Source: Bacteroidetes bacterium UBA7662
Lineage (GTDB): Bacteria; Bacteroidota; Bacteroidia; UBA7662
Assembly: GCA_002483345.1 (NCBI GenBank)
Contig: DLHS01000018.1
Location: 248,001 to 312,000 of the forward strand
DNA length: 64,000 bases
Direction of reading: 5' to 3'
Position 1 is the stretch's first letter. Each line of letters opens with the position of its first letter. A program made the position numbers and the translations under genes. Shown here in pieces: positions 42,835 to 51,979 of the stretch. Below the pieces are notes generated by a model, which was not told the DNA's origin, ran no database searches, and was given only the letters and a program-made list of their open reading frames with translations.

Positions 42835-43223
42835 TACCTGCCTTCAAGCCGGGAGATAAAAAACACATCCGTCACACCGTCAGGGAAAGTGATGCGGCTA
42901 CGTTTGTGACCGGGAATGTGCATCCGGTATATGCCACTTTTGCGGTGGCCCGCGAAGCCGAATGGGTATGCCGGCAGTTTGTACTCGAAATGCGGGAAGC
43001 AGACGAGGAAGGCATAGGTACTTTTGTTACCGTAGAACATCGAAGCCCTGCCCTCATCGGACAGGAAGTTAATTTTGTGGCCACTGTAGAAAGTATTACC
43101 GGAAACCACCTCATTTGCAGCTATGAGGCCCGTATCGGGGAACGTTTGGTAGCAGCCGGCAGACAAGGGCAGAAAATCCTGAAAAAAGAACGCATCGCAC
43201 AGCTGTTTGACAGCCTGCGCTGA
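42831..43223 (+). CDS. Hotdog-fold thioesterase (FlK-like)
   Basis: A 130-residue protein: 'VHPVYATFAVAREAEWVCRQ' and 'GTFVTVEHRSPALIGQEVNF' fit the fluoroacetyl-CoA-thioesterase-like hotdog family (Thr, Glu and His catalytic positions). It likely hydrolyses an acyl-CoA. Its ATG overlaps the DtxR-like stop codon, an odd pairing with a metal regulator. Confidence 0.8.
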   Translation: MIPAFKPGDKKHIRHTVRESDAATFVTGNVHPVYATFAVAREAEWVCRQFVLEMREADEEGIGTFVTVEHRSPALIGQEVNFVATVESITGNHLICSYEARIGERLVAAGRQGQKILKKERIAQLFDSLR

Positions 43224-43271
43224 TTGTGTCAAAAGCCCGTTTCATACTTTATTTTCCTATTTTTGCGGCCC

Positions 43272-43721
43272 ATGGCAACCGCCCCCATCCATATTGTCAA
43301 CCGCAGCGCCTCCTTTGAGTATGAGCTTTTACAGCAATTCGAAGCGGGCATGGTATTGACCGGCAGTGAGATAAAATCAATACGTGTGGGCAAGGTCAAT
43401 ATCAGCGATGCCTACTGTGTATTTCAATCGGGCAAACTGGTGGTGCGTAATCTGCATATTTCTACCTACAAAGAGGCTTCCTACCTCAATCATGAGCCGC
43501 TTCGCGACCGCATCCTGCTACTCAACAAACAGGAACTCCGGAAACTGGAACATCGGGTCAAAGAAAAAGGATTATCTATCATTCCGGTCAAACTAGCCTT
43601 CAACGACCGTGGGTTTGCCAAACTTCACATTGCCCTGGCCCGTGGCAAAAAGACCCACGACAAACGCGACGCGACCAAAGAAAAAGACGTAAAGCGCGAA
43701 ATGGCCCGCGGCGAGGGGTAA
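43272..43721 (+). CDS. smpB: SsrA-binding protein SmpB
   Basis: A 149-residue SmpB: 'VNRSASFEYELLQQFEAGMV' , 'LTGSEIKSIRVGKVNISDAY', and the basic tail 'GKKTHDKRDATKEKD'. It carries tmRNA to stalled ribosomes. The ATG at 43272 gives the family start; a TATTTTTG element (43258-43265) lies 6 nt upstream. tmRNA itself is not in this window. Confidence 0.96.
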   Translation: MATAPIHIVNRSASFEYELLQQFEAGMVLTGSEIKSIRVGKVNISDAYCVFQSGKLVVRNLHISTYKEASYLNHEPLRDRILLLNKQELRKLEHRVKEKGLSIIPVKLAFNDRGFAKLHIALARGKKTHDKRDATKEKDVKREMARGEG

Positions 43722-43764
43722 TTCCAGATTGGAGACTTGTTGTCAATCTGAAATCTGAAATTCA

Positions 43765-44433
43765 CTACCAGCCCTGCTTCCCCAGCAACGGGACAAATTT
43801 GAAAGCATCAAATTCTTCTGATATGACCGTGCCGTCGGTTTGTTTGCGGAGACGAAGCATTTGTTGGGTATCCTCATCGCCAACAGGGATAACGAGGATG
43901 CCGCCCGGTTTGAGCTGTTCTAACAGCGATTGGGGGATAACCGGCGCGCCTGCCGTGACGATAATTTTATCGAAGGGTGCAAATGCCTGCAAACCCAGGG
44001 TTCCGTCGCCGAGATAACAATTGATTTTAAAACCCATCTCAGCCAGCAGCTTTTTGGTCTTTTCGTAGAGTTTGCGCTGGCGTTCGATGCTGTAAACTTT
44101 GGCTCCCAGTTTTTCCAGTACACAAGCCTGGTAACCGGAACCGGTACCTATCTCCAGTACCTTATCCCGCTTCTTCAATTCAAGCAACTGACTTTGGAAG
44201 GCGACCGTAAAGGGCTGGCTGATGGTTTGTCCTTCGCCTATCGGCATGGCACGGTCGTCGTAGGCAAGCTCCAGAAAGGCAGTTTCCAGGAATAAATGCC
44301 TGGGAACACTGTTAATAGCCTCCAGTACAGTTTCATCGGTGATGCCTTTCTGGCGGAGAACGTCGACCAGCTTTTTACGCAGGCCTTTGTGTTTGAAGGT
44401 ATCGGGAAAGCGGGTACTGGAAGCGGGACTCAT
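43765..44433 (-). CDS. pcm: Protein-L-isoaspartate O-methyltransferase
   Basis: A 222-residue methyltransferase: 'MPIGEGQTISQPFTVAFQSQ', 'VLEIGTGSGYQACVLEKLG' (AdoMet loop) and 'DKIIVTAGAPVIPQ'. It methylates isoaspartyl residues to start their repair. The ATG at 44433 is preferred over one 30 nt upstream, because a TATGTTTG element (44448-44441) lies 7 nt before it. Confidence 0.95.
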   Translation of the reverse strand: MSPASSTRFPDTFKHKGLRKKLVDVLRQKGITDETVLEAINSVPRHLFLETAFLELAYDDRAMPIGEGQTISQPFTVAFQSQLLELKKRDKVLEIGTGSGYQACVLEKLGAKVYSIERQRKLYEKTKKLLAEMGFKINCYLGDGTLGLQAFAPFDKIIVTAGAPVIPQSLLEQLKPGGILVIPVGDEDTQQMLRLRKQTDGTVISEEFDAFKFVPLLGKQGW

Positions 44434-44562
44434 GGTCGTGCAAACATACGCAAGGAAAGCCACAGATATGGAGAAGAATTACCCACTTTCCCGCATTTTA
44501 TGCGTTTTGATTGCCATTTTACCGACGATTCAAGCTATTTTCGCAGCTATCAAATCGTACGC

Positions 44563-45549
44563 ATGAAATTAAAGATCGGGGTTCTGGGTGCCGGTCACCT
44601 GGGCAAAGTCCATTTACGCTGTATAGGCCTGTCGCCCGAGGTATTTGAACTCATTGGGTTTTACGATCCCAGCGATGAAAATGCTGCCAAAGCGGAAGAT
44701 GTTTTCGCCATTCCGCGTTTTCAGAAACTCGAAGAACTCATTGATGCCGTTGACATCGTGGACATCGTAACGCCTACCCTCTCGCATTACGACTGCGCTC
44801 TGTTGGCTATCCGAAAGCTGAAGCATGTTTTTATAGAAAAACCTATTACCAATACGCTCGAAGAGGCCCGTCACCTGATCCGTATGGCCAACGAAGCCAA
44901 CATCAAGGTACAGGTAGGGCATGTGGAACGCTTTAACCCTGCCTTCCTCACGGCCAAACCTTATGTCGACAAGCCCATGTTTATTGAGGCACATCGTCTC
45001 AGCCTGTTTAACCCCCGCGGCACCGATGTGAGTATCGTCCTCGATCTCATGATACACGACATCGACATTGTGCTCAGCCAGGTACGCAGCAATATCAAAA
45101 ACATCAGTGCCAGTGGCGTTTGTGTGGTATCACCCACACCCGACATTGCCAATGCCCGCATCGAATTTGAAAATGGTTGTGTAGCAAATCTTACAGCCAG
45201 CCGCCTTTCTATCAAAAATATGCGTAAAATGAGGCTGTTCCAGCACGATGCCTATATTTCTATCGACTTCTTAGACAAAGAGACAGAAGTTTTGCGTTTA
45301 ACTGATTCGACCGAAAACCAACTACCGCAAAACATGGAAATCGACCTCGGTCCCGGCCGCGGCAAGAAGGTAATCGGATTCGAACGTCCACAGGTAGCGG
45401 AGTTGAACGCTATCCAGACCGAACTAACCGAATTCGCACGGGCGATACGTGAAAATACACGTCCGCTGGTGACCATCGAAGACGGCTACAAGGCACTGGA
45501 AACGGCGCATCGTATCCTGGAACAAATCGAAAAGAACCAGCTACATTGA
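44563..45549 (+). CDS. Gfo/Idh/MocA family oxidoreductase
   Basis: A 328-residue NAD(P)-dependent enzyme: Rossmann motif GVLGAGHLGKVH (about 5-16), 'VDIVTPTLSHYD' and 'HVFIEKPITNT' with the catalytic EKP Lys; 'QVGHVERFNPAF' follows. Its substrate is probably a sugar nucleotide, since a lipoprotein and a sugar transferase follow in the same operon, but this is inference. Confidence 0.9.
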   Translation: MKLKIGVLGAGHLGKVHLRCIGLSPEVFELIGFYDPSDENAAKAEDVFAIPRFQKLEELIDAVDIVDIVTPTLSHYDCALLAIRKLKHVFIEKPITNTLEEARHLIRMANEANIKVQVGHVERFNPAFLTAKPYVDKPMFIEAHRLSLFNPRGTDVSIVLDLMIHDIDIVLSQVRSNIKNISASGVCVVSPTPDIANARIEFENGCVANLTASRLSIKNMRKMRLFQHDAYISIDFLDKETEVLRLTDSTENQLPQNMEIDLGPGRGKKVIGFERPQVAELNAIQTELTEFARAIRENTRPLVTIEDGYKALETAHRILEQIEKNQLH

Positions 45550-46412
45550 AAAAACTGCTCCTCTGCCTCGCCCTGCCACTTGTGGCAACCAGTTGCCGCT
45601 ATCTCTACGAACCGGATGCCGGCATTCCAGCCTACATTTACGTGCCCGGGGTGGTGGTAAATACCGTTCCGACGGTGGAAGGAACCAATTCGCACAATAT
45701 TCAGGACGTCTGGGTGTACATAGACAACGAACCACAAGGTGTTTATACCCTGCCTGCCTTCATACCGGTACTCGAAGAAGGTACTATCAGCCTGCGTTTT
45801 AACGGAGGTATCTTGCTGAACGGGATTTCAAGTACACGGGCTGCCTATCCGCACTATGCCGGTTTTGATACGCTGCTGAATCTTGTCAGGGGCGAAACAG
45901 ACACCATAGTGCCTGTTTTACACTACAATACAGATATTACCTTTTTGTGGATGGAGGACTTTGAGTCCCAGGGTTTTACCCTCCGAAGAAATGTGCAGAG
46001 CGACACTACCCTTACCCGGGTGAACCGGACACAGGACAGCAGCCTCGTTTTTGAAGGTCAGAACGGACTGGCCGTTTGGACGGACAGTGAACGGCCTTAC
46101 TTTATGTGTGAAACAAACAGTGCCTTCCCGCTGATTCGCGACGGATCCAACTACTTTCTGGAGTTGAACTACAAGAATAATATCCCGATGGTGGTGGGCC
46201 TGATTGTATATGCACCGGGGGGTTCTTCTTACGAACAGCCTATTATTCAACTTAATACTACCGATACCTGGAAGAAACAATACATCAATTTCTCTCCTTA
46301 CATCAGTGGAAGTTCCGGTTACACCTACCGGGTAATTATTGCTGCCAACTACAACCGGACAGACGGTCAGGCAGGCACTGTGCTGCTTGATAATCTGAAA
46401 CTCATCCACTGA
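45546..46412 (+). CDS. Uncharacterised lipoprotein
   Basis: A 288-residue protein with a lipoprotein signal (MKKLLLCLALPLVATSC, lipobox ATSC with Cys17). The start is a TTG at 45546 overlapping the oxidoreductase stop codon (TTGA). The mature part is beta-rich; the second half, from 'WMEDFESQG' to 'GTVLLDNLKLIH', looks like a carbohydrate-binding or jelly-roll domain. No named family was recognised. Confidence 0.82.
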   Translation: MKKLLLCLALPLVATSCRYLYEPDAGIPAYIYVPGVVVNTVPTVEGTNSHNIQDVWVYIDNEPQGVYTLPAFIPVLEEGTISLRFNGGILLNGISSTRAAYPHYAGFDTLLNLVRGETDTIVPVLHYNTDITFLWMEDFESQGFTLRRNVQSDTTLTRVNRTQDSSLVFEGQNGLAVWTDSERPYFMCETNSAFPLIRDGSNYFLELNYKNNIPMVVGLIVYAPGGSSYEQPIIQLNTTDTWKKQYINFSPYISGSSGYTYRVIIAANYNRTDGQAGTVLLDNLKLIH

Positions 46413-47827
46413 TGCAGAAGCGGTTCGATACCATACAGTACATTGTTTTTGACTGGCTGTCGGCCGCCCTTGCCTGGTTTCTGTTCTTTTACTACCGCAA
46501 ATTTTATGTGGCTTCCGCGTTTTTCGGGGAGAACAATTATTTTGATTTCGACAAAAACCTTGTAGCCGGAATTCTCATCATTCCAAGTTGCTGGCTCATT
46601 TTATACACCCTGATGGGTACCTATGGAGATGTGTACCGTAAGTCACGCCTGAACGAACTCGGGCGTACCCTTTTGGCCTCTGTCATCGGGGTCACCATCC
46701 TCTTTTTCATCATCATACTCGACGATATTATCTTTTCTGTCAAAGGATACTACCAGTCATTTATCACCATCTTTTTCCTGCACTTCGCCCTGACTTTTCT
46801 CATTCGTTTTGTGCAGCTCACCAGTATTTCGCATCGGTTTAACGCAGGGAAAATCAGCTTTAATACCATCATGGTAGGAGGCAATCAAAGTGCCCTGGAG
46901 CTGTATCAGGAGATTCAAAGTCGGTCGAAACCACTGGGTAACAATTTCATCGGATTCGTTTCACTGTATGCCAAGGAAAAAACACCGCTGAATGAGCATC
47001 TGGTGAAACTGGGAGAGATAGAGCAATTACCGGAACTTATCAGGGAGCACAAAGTGGAGGAAGTTATCATAGCACTCGACGACCACCAGCATAAGAAGTT
47101 CAGCAAAGTGGTAAACATGGTGAAAGATGAGGGTGTGATTATCAAAATCATACCCGATATGTACGACATCATGCTGGGGCATGTAAAAATGCAGCAGATT
47201 TTCGGTGCTATTCTCATCGAGATTTACCCGGCCATCATGCCTGCCTGGCAGCGTACGCTGAAACGGATTTTTGATGTGACTGCCTCTCTTTTTGCCTTGC
47301 TTATACTGCTTTTGCCGATGATCTACATCGCCTTCCGGGTAAGATTATCCTCGAAAGGACCTGTTTTCTATAGTCAGGAACGTATCGGCTACAAAGGAAC
47401 TCCCTTTACCATCTACAAATTCCGGTCGATGTATGTAGATGCCGAAGCCCAGGGCCCGGCGCTTTCCAGCGACCACGACAGCCGGGTGACCCGCTGGGGT
47501 GCCTTTATGCGGAAGATGCGGCTGGATGAGATTCCTCAGTTTTACAATGTGCTGATCGGTGAGATGTCGCTGGTAGGCCCCCGGCCAGAGCGGCAGTATT
47601 TCATCGACCAGATCATGAAAGTAGCGCCGCACTACAAACACCTGCTCAAGGTAAAACCCGGCATCACCTCCTGGGGTCAGGTGAAATACGGTTATGCCGA
47701 AAACATCGACCAGATGGTGGAACGGCTCAAATTCGACATTCTCTATATCGAGAATATGTCGTTGCTGGTCGATTTTAAAATCCTCATTTACACCATACTC
47801 ACCATACTGGAGGCACGAGGTAAATAA
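46412..47827 (+). CDS. Polyprenyl glycosylphosphotransferase (sugar transferase)
   Basis: A 471-residue protein of the WbaP/UndPP type: four to five N-terminal membrane segments (about 10-130), a CoA-binding-3-like middle domain, a membrane segment at about 290-310 and the C-terminal catalytic domain with 'KRIFDVTASLFALLILLLPM', 'YKFRSMYVDAE', 'RKMRLDEIPQF' and 'GEMSLVGPRPER'. It transfers a sugar phosphate to undecaprenyl phosphate to begin an exopolysaccharide or O-antigen unit. Its ATG overlaps the lipoprotein stop codon. Confidence 0.93.
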   Translation: MQKRFDTIQYIVFDWLSAALAWFLFFYYRKFYVASAFFGENNYFDFDKNLVAGILIIPSCWLILYTLMGTYGDVYRKSRLNELGRTLLASVIGVTILFFIIILDDIIFSVKGYYQSFITIFFLHFALTFLIRFVQLTSISHRFNAGKISFNTIMVGGNQSALELYQEIQSRSKPLGNNFIGFVSLYAKEKTPLNEHLVKLGEIEQLPELIREHKVEEVIIALDDHQHKKFSKVVNMVKDEGVIIKIIPDMYDIMLGHVKMQQIFGAILIEIYPAIMPAWQRTLKRIFDVTASLFALLILLLPMIYIAFRVRLSSKGPVFYSQERIGYKGTPFTIYKFRSMYVDAEAQGPALSSDHDSRVTRWGAFMRKMRLDEIPQFYNVLIGEMSLVGPRPERQYFIDQIMKVAPHYKHLLKVKPGITSWGQVKYGYAENIDQMVERLKFDILYIENMSLLVDFKILIYTILTILEARGK

Positions 47828-47888
47828 AATGCCGTTCGGTACGGATAGCAGAAGTGGCATAATTCCCTAATTTTCAGCTTCTGTACTT

Positions 47889-49562
47889 ATGATAAGTTCC
47901 CTCATCATTGCCCTGGTACTGGTTCCGTTGCTTCGAAACAACGGCGATATCCCACCCTATTATGCCTGTGAAGGCATGGTGGTAAGTGCCCATCCCATGG
48001 CTACCGAAGCAGGCCTGTATGTACTCCGGGCAGGTGGCAACGCCTTTGACGCCGCTATAGCCACGGAATTTGCTTTGGCTGTCGTTTTTCCGATTGCCGG
48101 TAATATAGGAGGAGGCGGTTTCGCAGTATTGCACACAGAAACAGGAGAAATTATCAGCCTTGATTACCGGGAACAAGCTCCTGCAGCTGCCACTAAGCAG
48201 ATGTATCTCGATGAAAAAGGTACAGTCGTGCCTGAGCTCAGCACCCGGGGTGCCAGGGCCGCCGGCATACCCGGTACGGTGGCGGGTATGTATGCGCTGC
48301 ACCAGCAATATGGCTCCATCGCCTGGGACAGCCTGCTCATTCCTGCCATTCATTATGCCCGATTCGGCTGGCCGCTGACCGAAAAAGAGGCTGCCCAGCT
48401 CCATAAGTTCCATGCCGCGCTGGCGCACGAAAACAAACAGGCCAGCTACCTCACCCGGAAAGCCCATTACAAGACTGGCGAAATGCTGGTAAACCCCGAG
48501 CTGGCCCGTACCCTCAGTTATATTGCCGAAAACGGGAAAAACGGCTTCTACGACGGTCCTGTCGCCGACAGTCTGGTAGCCTGCATGCAACAAAAAGGCG
48601 GATTGATAACCAAGAAGGATCTCGCAGCTTACCAGGCCATCTGGCGCCCTACCCTGAGTTTTACGGAAGGAGAATATACTTTCCACAGCATGGGGCCCCC
48701 ATCTTCCGGAGGCATCATTCTCTCCCAGCTCTGGCAGATGACGCATCAATACCCCATCCAAAAATGGAGCCGCAACGATGCCAGAAGCATGCAGCTCATC
48801 ATAGAAGCTGAACGGCGGGCTTATGCAGACCGTGCAACCTATCTGGGCGATCCCGCTTTTGTGGAAATACCCGTCACGGGTCTCACCGACCCTTCCTATC
48901 TCCGGCACAGGATGAAAGACTTTGACTGGCAGATGGCCTCCAAATCCGCTGAAATCGGCGCCGGAACACCCATGCCTGAACCCGACCAGACAACACACTA
49001 TTGCGTAGCGGACGGCAGAGGCAATCTGATAACCGCCACCACCTCACTGAATGGCGCTTATGGCTCCAAACTGGTGGTAAGCGGCGCCGGTTTTCTGCTC
49101 AATAATACCATGGACGATTTCAGCATCGCACCCGGAATCCCCAACAGCTATGGACTGATCGGCAACGAAGCCAATGCGATAGCACCCGGCAAACGTATGC
49201 TAAGTTCCATGACGCCTACGCTGGTGCTGAAAAATAACAAACCCTATCTGCTTACCGGTACCCCCGGTGGCAGCACCATCCCGACCACGGTTTTTCAGGT
49301 ATTGTTAAATGTACTCGTTTACAACCAGGATATGCAATCGGCTGTCAGTCAGCCCCGCTTTCACCACCAATGGATGCCTGATGAGGTGCGTTTCGAAAAA
49401 GGCAGTTTTAACAAACAGCAGCAGCACACCCTGAGAGACAAAAATTATAAGCTCATACAGGTTGCTCCCTACGGCCGCGCAGCGGGTATACGCATCTTAC
49501 CCGACGGTACCCTGGAAGGCGGTGCAGATCCTCGCGGGGACGATGCTGCAGGTGGTTTCTGA
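47889..49562 (+). CDS. ggt: Gamma-glutamyltransferase
   Basis: A 557-residue Ntn hydrolase. The autocleavage site is before T368 in 'DQTTHYCVADGRGN', and 'GFLLNNTMDDFS' follows as in E. coli GGT. The N-terminal hydrophobic stretch (about 1-15) is a signal peptide or anchor, so it acts in the periplasm. It cleaves glutathione and other gamma-glutamyl compounds. Confidence 0.94.
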   Translation: MISSLIIALVLVPLLRNNGDIPPYYACEGMVVSAHPMATEAGLYVLRAGGNAFDAAIATEFALAVVFPIAGNIGGGGFAVLHTETGEIISLDYREQAPAAATKQMYLDEKGTVVPELSTRGARAAGIPGTVAGMYALHQQYGSIAWDSLLIPAIHYARFGWPLTEKEAAQLHKFHAALAHENKQASYLTRKAHYKTGEMLVNPELARTLSYIAENGKNGFYDGPVADSLVACMQQKGGLITKKDLAAYQAIWRPTLSFTEGEYTFHSMGPPSSGGIILSQLWQMTHQYPIQKWSRNDARSMQLIIEAERRAYADRATYLGDPAFVEIPVTGLTDPSYLRHRMKDFDWQMASKSAEIGAGTPMPEPDQTTHYCVADGRGNLITATTSLNGAYGSKLVVSGAGFLLNNTMDDFSIAPGIPNSYGLIGNEANAIAPGKRMLSSMTPTLVLKNNKPYLLTGTPGGSTIPTTVFQVLLNVLVYNQDMQSAVSQPRFHHQWMPDEVRFEKGSFNKQQQHTLRDKNYKLIQVAPYGRAAGIRILPDGTLEGGADPRGDDAAGGF

Positions 49563-49567
49563 GAAAA

Positions 49568-50152
49568 TTACTGGGCGTCGGCTACTACCTCTGTTACTTC
49601 GGGCAGCATACGTTTGAGCAGGTTTTCGATGCCTGCCTTGAGGGTAATCATGGAAGAGGGGCAACCGCTGCATGAACCCTGCAGGGTTACAGTGACCACA
49701 CCGGTTTTTTCATCAAAATGTTTGTAGCTGATGGCGCCTCCATCCTGTTCTACGGCCGGCTGAATATAGTCGGTGAGGATCTGACGGATGCGTTTGATGG
49801 TTTCGGTATCGGCAGAAGTGTCTTCCACCACCTGCTTTTCAGCTAATATCGGCATACCCGCCTCCAGATAACTTTTTACAAAGTCTTTGAGGATGGGGGT
49901 GATTTCAAACCAGTCATCATCAGCCTTTTTAGTGACCGTAACGAAATTAGAAGCAATAAAAATGCCTTGTACAAACGGAAACTCAAACAATTTGGCAGCA
50001 AGCGGTGATCCTGCTGCTGCAGTTGCGGCATCGGTGTACTCGAGGCTGGTGTCAGGCAGGATGTACCGATTTGAAACGAATTTCATCGTTTCAGGATTCG
50101 GCGTGGATTCGCTGTAGATGGTAACGAGGTTCTGTACGGTCTGCATGGTCAT
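49568..50152 (-). CDS. Nfu-type Fe-S cluster scaffold protein
   Basis: A 194-residue two-domain protein: N-terminal Nfu_N domain ('IYSESTPNPETMKFVSNRY', about 12-95) and C-terminal NifU domain with C161-x-x-C164 in 'GSCSGCPSS'. It delivers 4Fe-4S clusters. It is convergent with ggt, 5 bp apart. The start could be ATG 50152 or 50146. Confidence 0.92.
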   Translation of the reverse strand: MTMQTVQNLVTIYSESTPNPETMKFVSNRYILPDTSLEYTDAATAAAGSPLAAKLFEFPFVQGIFIASNFVTVTKKADDDWFEITPILKDFVKSYLEAGMPILAEKQVVEDTSADTETIKRIRQILTDYIQPAVEQDGGAISYKHFDEKTGVVTVTLQGSCSGCPSSMITLKAGIENLLKRMLPEVTEVVADAQ

Positions 50153-50187
50153 AATAAGTACAAAGTTAGGCAAAAGGTTCGTTTTGC

Positions 50188-50232
50188 AGACAGCGAGATT
50201 TCGAGAGGCGAGAGGCGAGACTTTTTTTGCGC
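50188..50232 (+). repeat. Solo arm of the GAGGCGA repeat family
   Basis: GCAGACAGCGAGATTTCGAG followed by two GAGGCGA-type heptamers and GACTTTTTTTGC; nearly identical to the arm at 36352-36384. Only one arm is recognisable. It occupies the promoter-side region of the nfu gene. The rest of the gap to 50396 shows nothing further. Confidence 0.7.
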
Positions 50233-50395
50233 CTGCGGCACTTTGTGGCCAGCTGATGGCGCTGATTTTTTAAGGATTTGTGCGGATACTCCTGGTTTAA
50301 TGCGTAAACATTGATGTTTAACCATTATTAATAGGAGCCCTGCCTGATACGAAATAATATCCGCTGCTACGGTTGTTTCAGCAGACAGCCTCTGT

Positions 50396-50755
50396 CTATA
50401 TCTTCTCCAGCTTTTCGCGGGTTAATTCGCTTTTGGCATCTCCGGTGTTCAGGGTTGAAACGGGCTCAAACATCAGGATGGAAACCTCCTTTTCAGCCAC
50501 AGGCCGGTGTTCTACCCCTTTGGGGACGATGATGATCTCATCTTTCCGGAGAGTGATGGTTTTGTATCTGAACTCCATGTTGAACTCTCCTTCGAGTACT
50601 AAAAATAACTCGTCTTCGTGGTCGTGTTTATGCCATACGAACTCACCCTGGAACTTTGCCAGTTTAACGTGCTGGCCATTTAACTCCCCGATAATTCTGG
50701 GATTAAAATAGTCGCTGAATAAGGAGAGTTTAGCTGCCAGGTTTATTTTTTCCAT
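50396..50755 (-). CDS. Cupin domain protein
   Basis: A 119-residue single cupin. The metal-binding first motif is 'WHKHDHEDELFLVLEG' with His, His and Glu, and the second motif includes 'VPKGVEHRPVA'. Single cupins can be sugar isomerases, dioxygenases or sensors; the role here is unknown. Confidence 0.85.
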   Translation of the reverse strand: MEKINLAAKLSLFSDYFNPRIIGELNGQHVKLAKFQGEFVWHKHDHEDELFLVLEGEFNMEFRYKTITLRKDEIIIVPKGVEHRPVAEKEVSILMFEPVSTLNTGDAKSELTREKLEKI

Positions 50756-50799
50756 CGGTTATGGTCTTTTCTTAAAGTTATTTATTCAGGGAGATTTTT

Positions 50800-51435
50800 T
50801 TACTTCCGGTTTGTAAGGGCAACCTGTATCCCCAGCCCGATTAAAGTTAATCCGCATATTTTGTTGATGTAGGCCGAAGATTTTTTGTTTTCCTTCAATC
50901 TGGCAAATAGGGCGGATGCAAAAGTGACCAGGATCATACACCATATAGTGCCCGTGGTGACGAAAGTTGCCCCGAGCGCCAGGAAGGGCAGCGTTGCATT
51001 TTTGAGTGCAGGATCAATAAATTGAGGCAGGAAGGCCATGAAAAACAAGGCGATTTTAGGATTCAGGATATTGGTGATAATCCCGCCTCTGTATATTTTC
51101 CAGTAATTGACCGACCCAGCTACCGGTTGTGTGTTGGGATTCAGTTGAATTTTATCGGTCATCATCCGGTAACCGATATAAAGTAAATAAGCTGCTCCGG
51201 CATATTTGATGGTATTGAAAAGCAGCAGGGATTTTGCAATGATCAGGGAAAGTCCGAAAGCTGCTAAAATCGTGTGCACCATACTTCCGGTAACCACACC
51301 AAAGGCTGAAATAATACCCGCTTTCCGGCCTTGTCCGATACTCTTCGTCAAAATGAAAACGGTGTTATTGCCGGGGGTAATGTTTAACAAAATCCCTGTC
51401 AATAAAAATGTTTCGAAATTGATTATGCCTGTCAT
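50800..51435 (-). CDS. LysE family amino acid exporter (RhtB-like)
   Basis: A 211-residue membrane protein with about six helices. 'LLTGILLNITPGNNTVFIL' (P-G-N/P motif) and 'GRKAGIISAFGVVTGSMVH' are the family signature. It likely exports an amino acid or homoserine lactone-like compound. The ATG at 51435 removes a poorly conserved 13-residue extension. Confidence 0.88.
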   Translation of the reverse strand: MTGIINFETFLLTGILLNITPGNNTVFILTKSIGQGRKAGIISAFGVVTGSMVHTILAAFGLSLIIAKSLLLFNTIKYAGAAYLLYIGYRMMTDKIQLNPNTQPVAGSVNYWKIYRGGIITNILNPKIALFFMAFLPQFIDPALKNATLPFLALGATFVTTGTIWCMILVTFASALFARLKENKKSSAYINKICGLTLIGLGIQVALTNRK

Positions 51436-51501
51436 AAATTTTGTCGTTGTCTTTTTTCCATTACCGTCCACCATGTTTTATAAGTACCCCGTTGTGCTGC
51501 C

Positions 51502-51936
51502 CTATATCAGCAGTAAATCACAGTTCACTTCAACCGGATCGATAAAGGCTCCCTTGTTTTTGTAAAAGCTTATCGCATTGCTGTTCCAGTTGGAAACCTG
51601 CCACCTTACCTTCTTACACCCTTCCTTTTTTGCGGTCTCCACAATGGCATCAAAAAGTTTTGTTCCGATTCCTTTTCCCCTGTGTTGTTCCTGCACATAC
51701 AAATCATCTAAGTATAGTGTTTTGCCAATCCAGGAATAGTAGGCAAAAAAGTAGGTGGAGAACCCAACTATAACGGCATTCTCTTCAACAACCAGACATT
51801 GAAAATAATCCCTATCCCTGATCATCTGATCCAAGGTTAAGGATACCTTTTCGGGAGTCCTGATAAATGAAGCAAATTCCTGAATTAAAAACATTATAGT
51901 TTCAAAATCTGCTGCTGTTGCTTTTCTTATTTCCAT
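51502..51936 (-). CDS. GNAT family N-acetyltransferase (diamine acetyltransferase-like)
   Basis: A 144-residue acetyltransferase starting MEIRKATAADFETIMFLI. 'YLDDLYVQEQHRGKGIGTKL' is the acetyl-CoA loop and 'NSNAISFYKNKGA' the C-terminal motif. The overall pattern resembles spermidine/thialysine acetyltransferases. An ATG 15 nt upstream is also possible. Confidence 0.85.
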   Translation of the reverse strand: MEIRKATAADFETIMFLIQEFASFIRTPEKVSLTLDQMIRDRDYFQCLVVEENAVIVGFSTYFFAYYSWIGKTLYLDDLYVQEQHRGKGIGTKLFDAIVETAKKEGCKKVRWQVSNWNSNAISFYKNKGAFIDPVEVNCDLLLI

Positions 51937-51979
51937 TTCTCTTAAAATCATCAGCCTGATACCAGTTAAAGTGCATTCT

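Noticed and set aside
43725..43750. Small inverted repeat CAGATTG/CAATCTG between smpB and pcm as a terminator
   Set aside because: The 7-bp AT-rich stem with a 12-nt loop and no T run is too weak to call.
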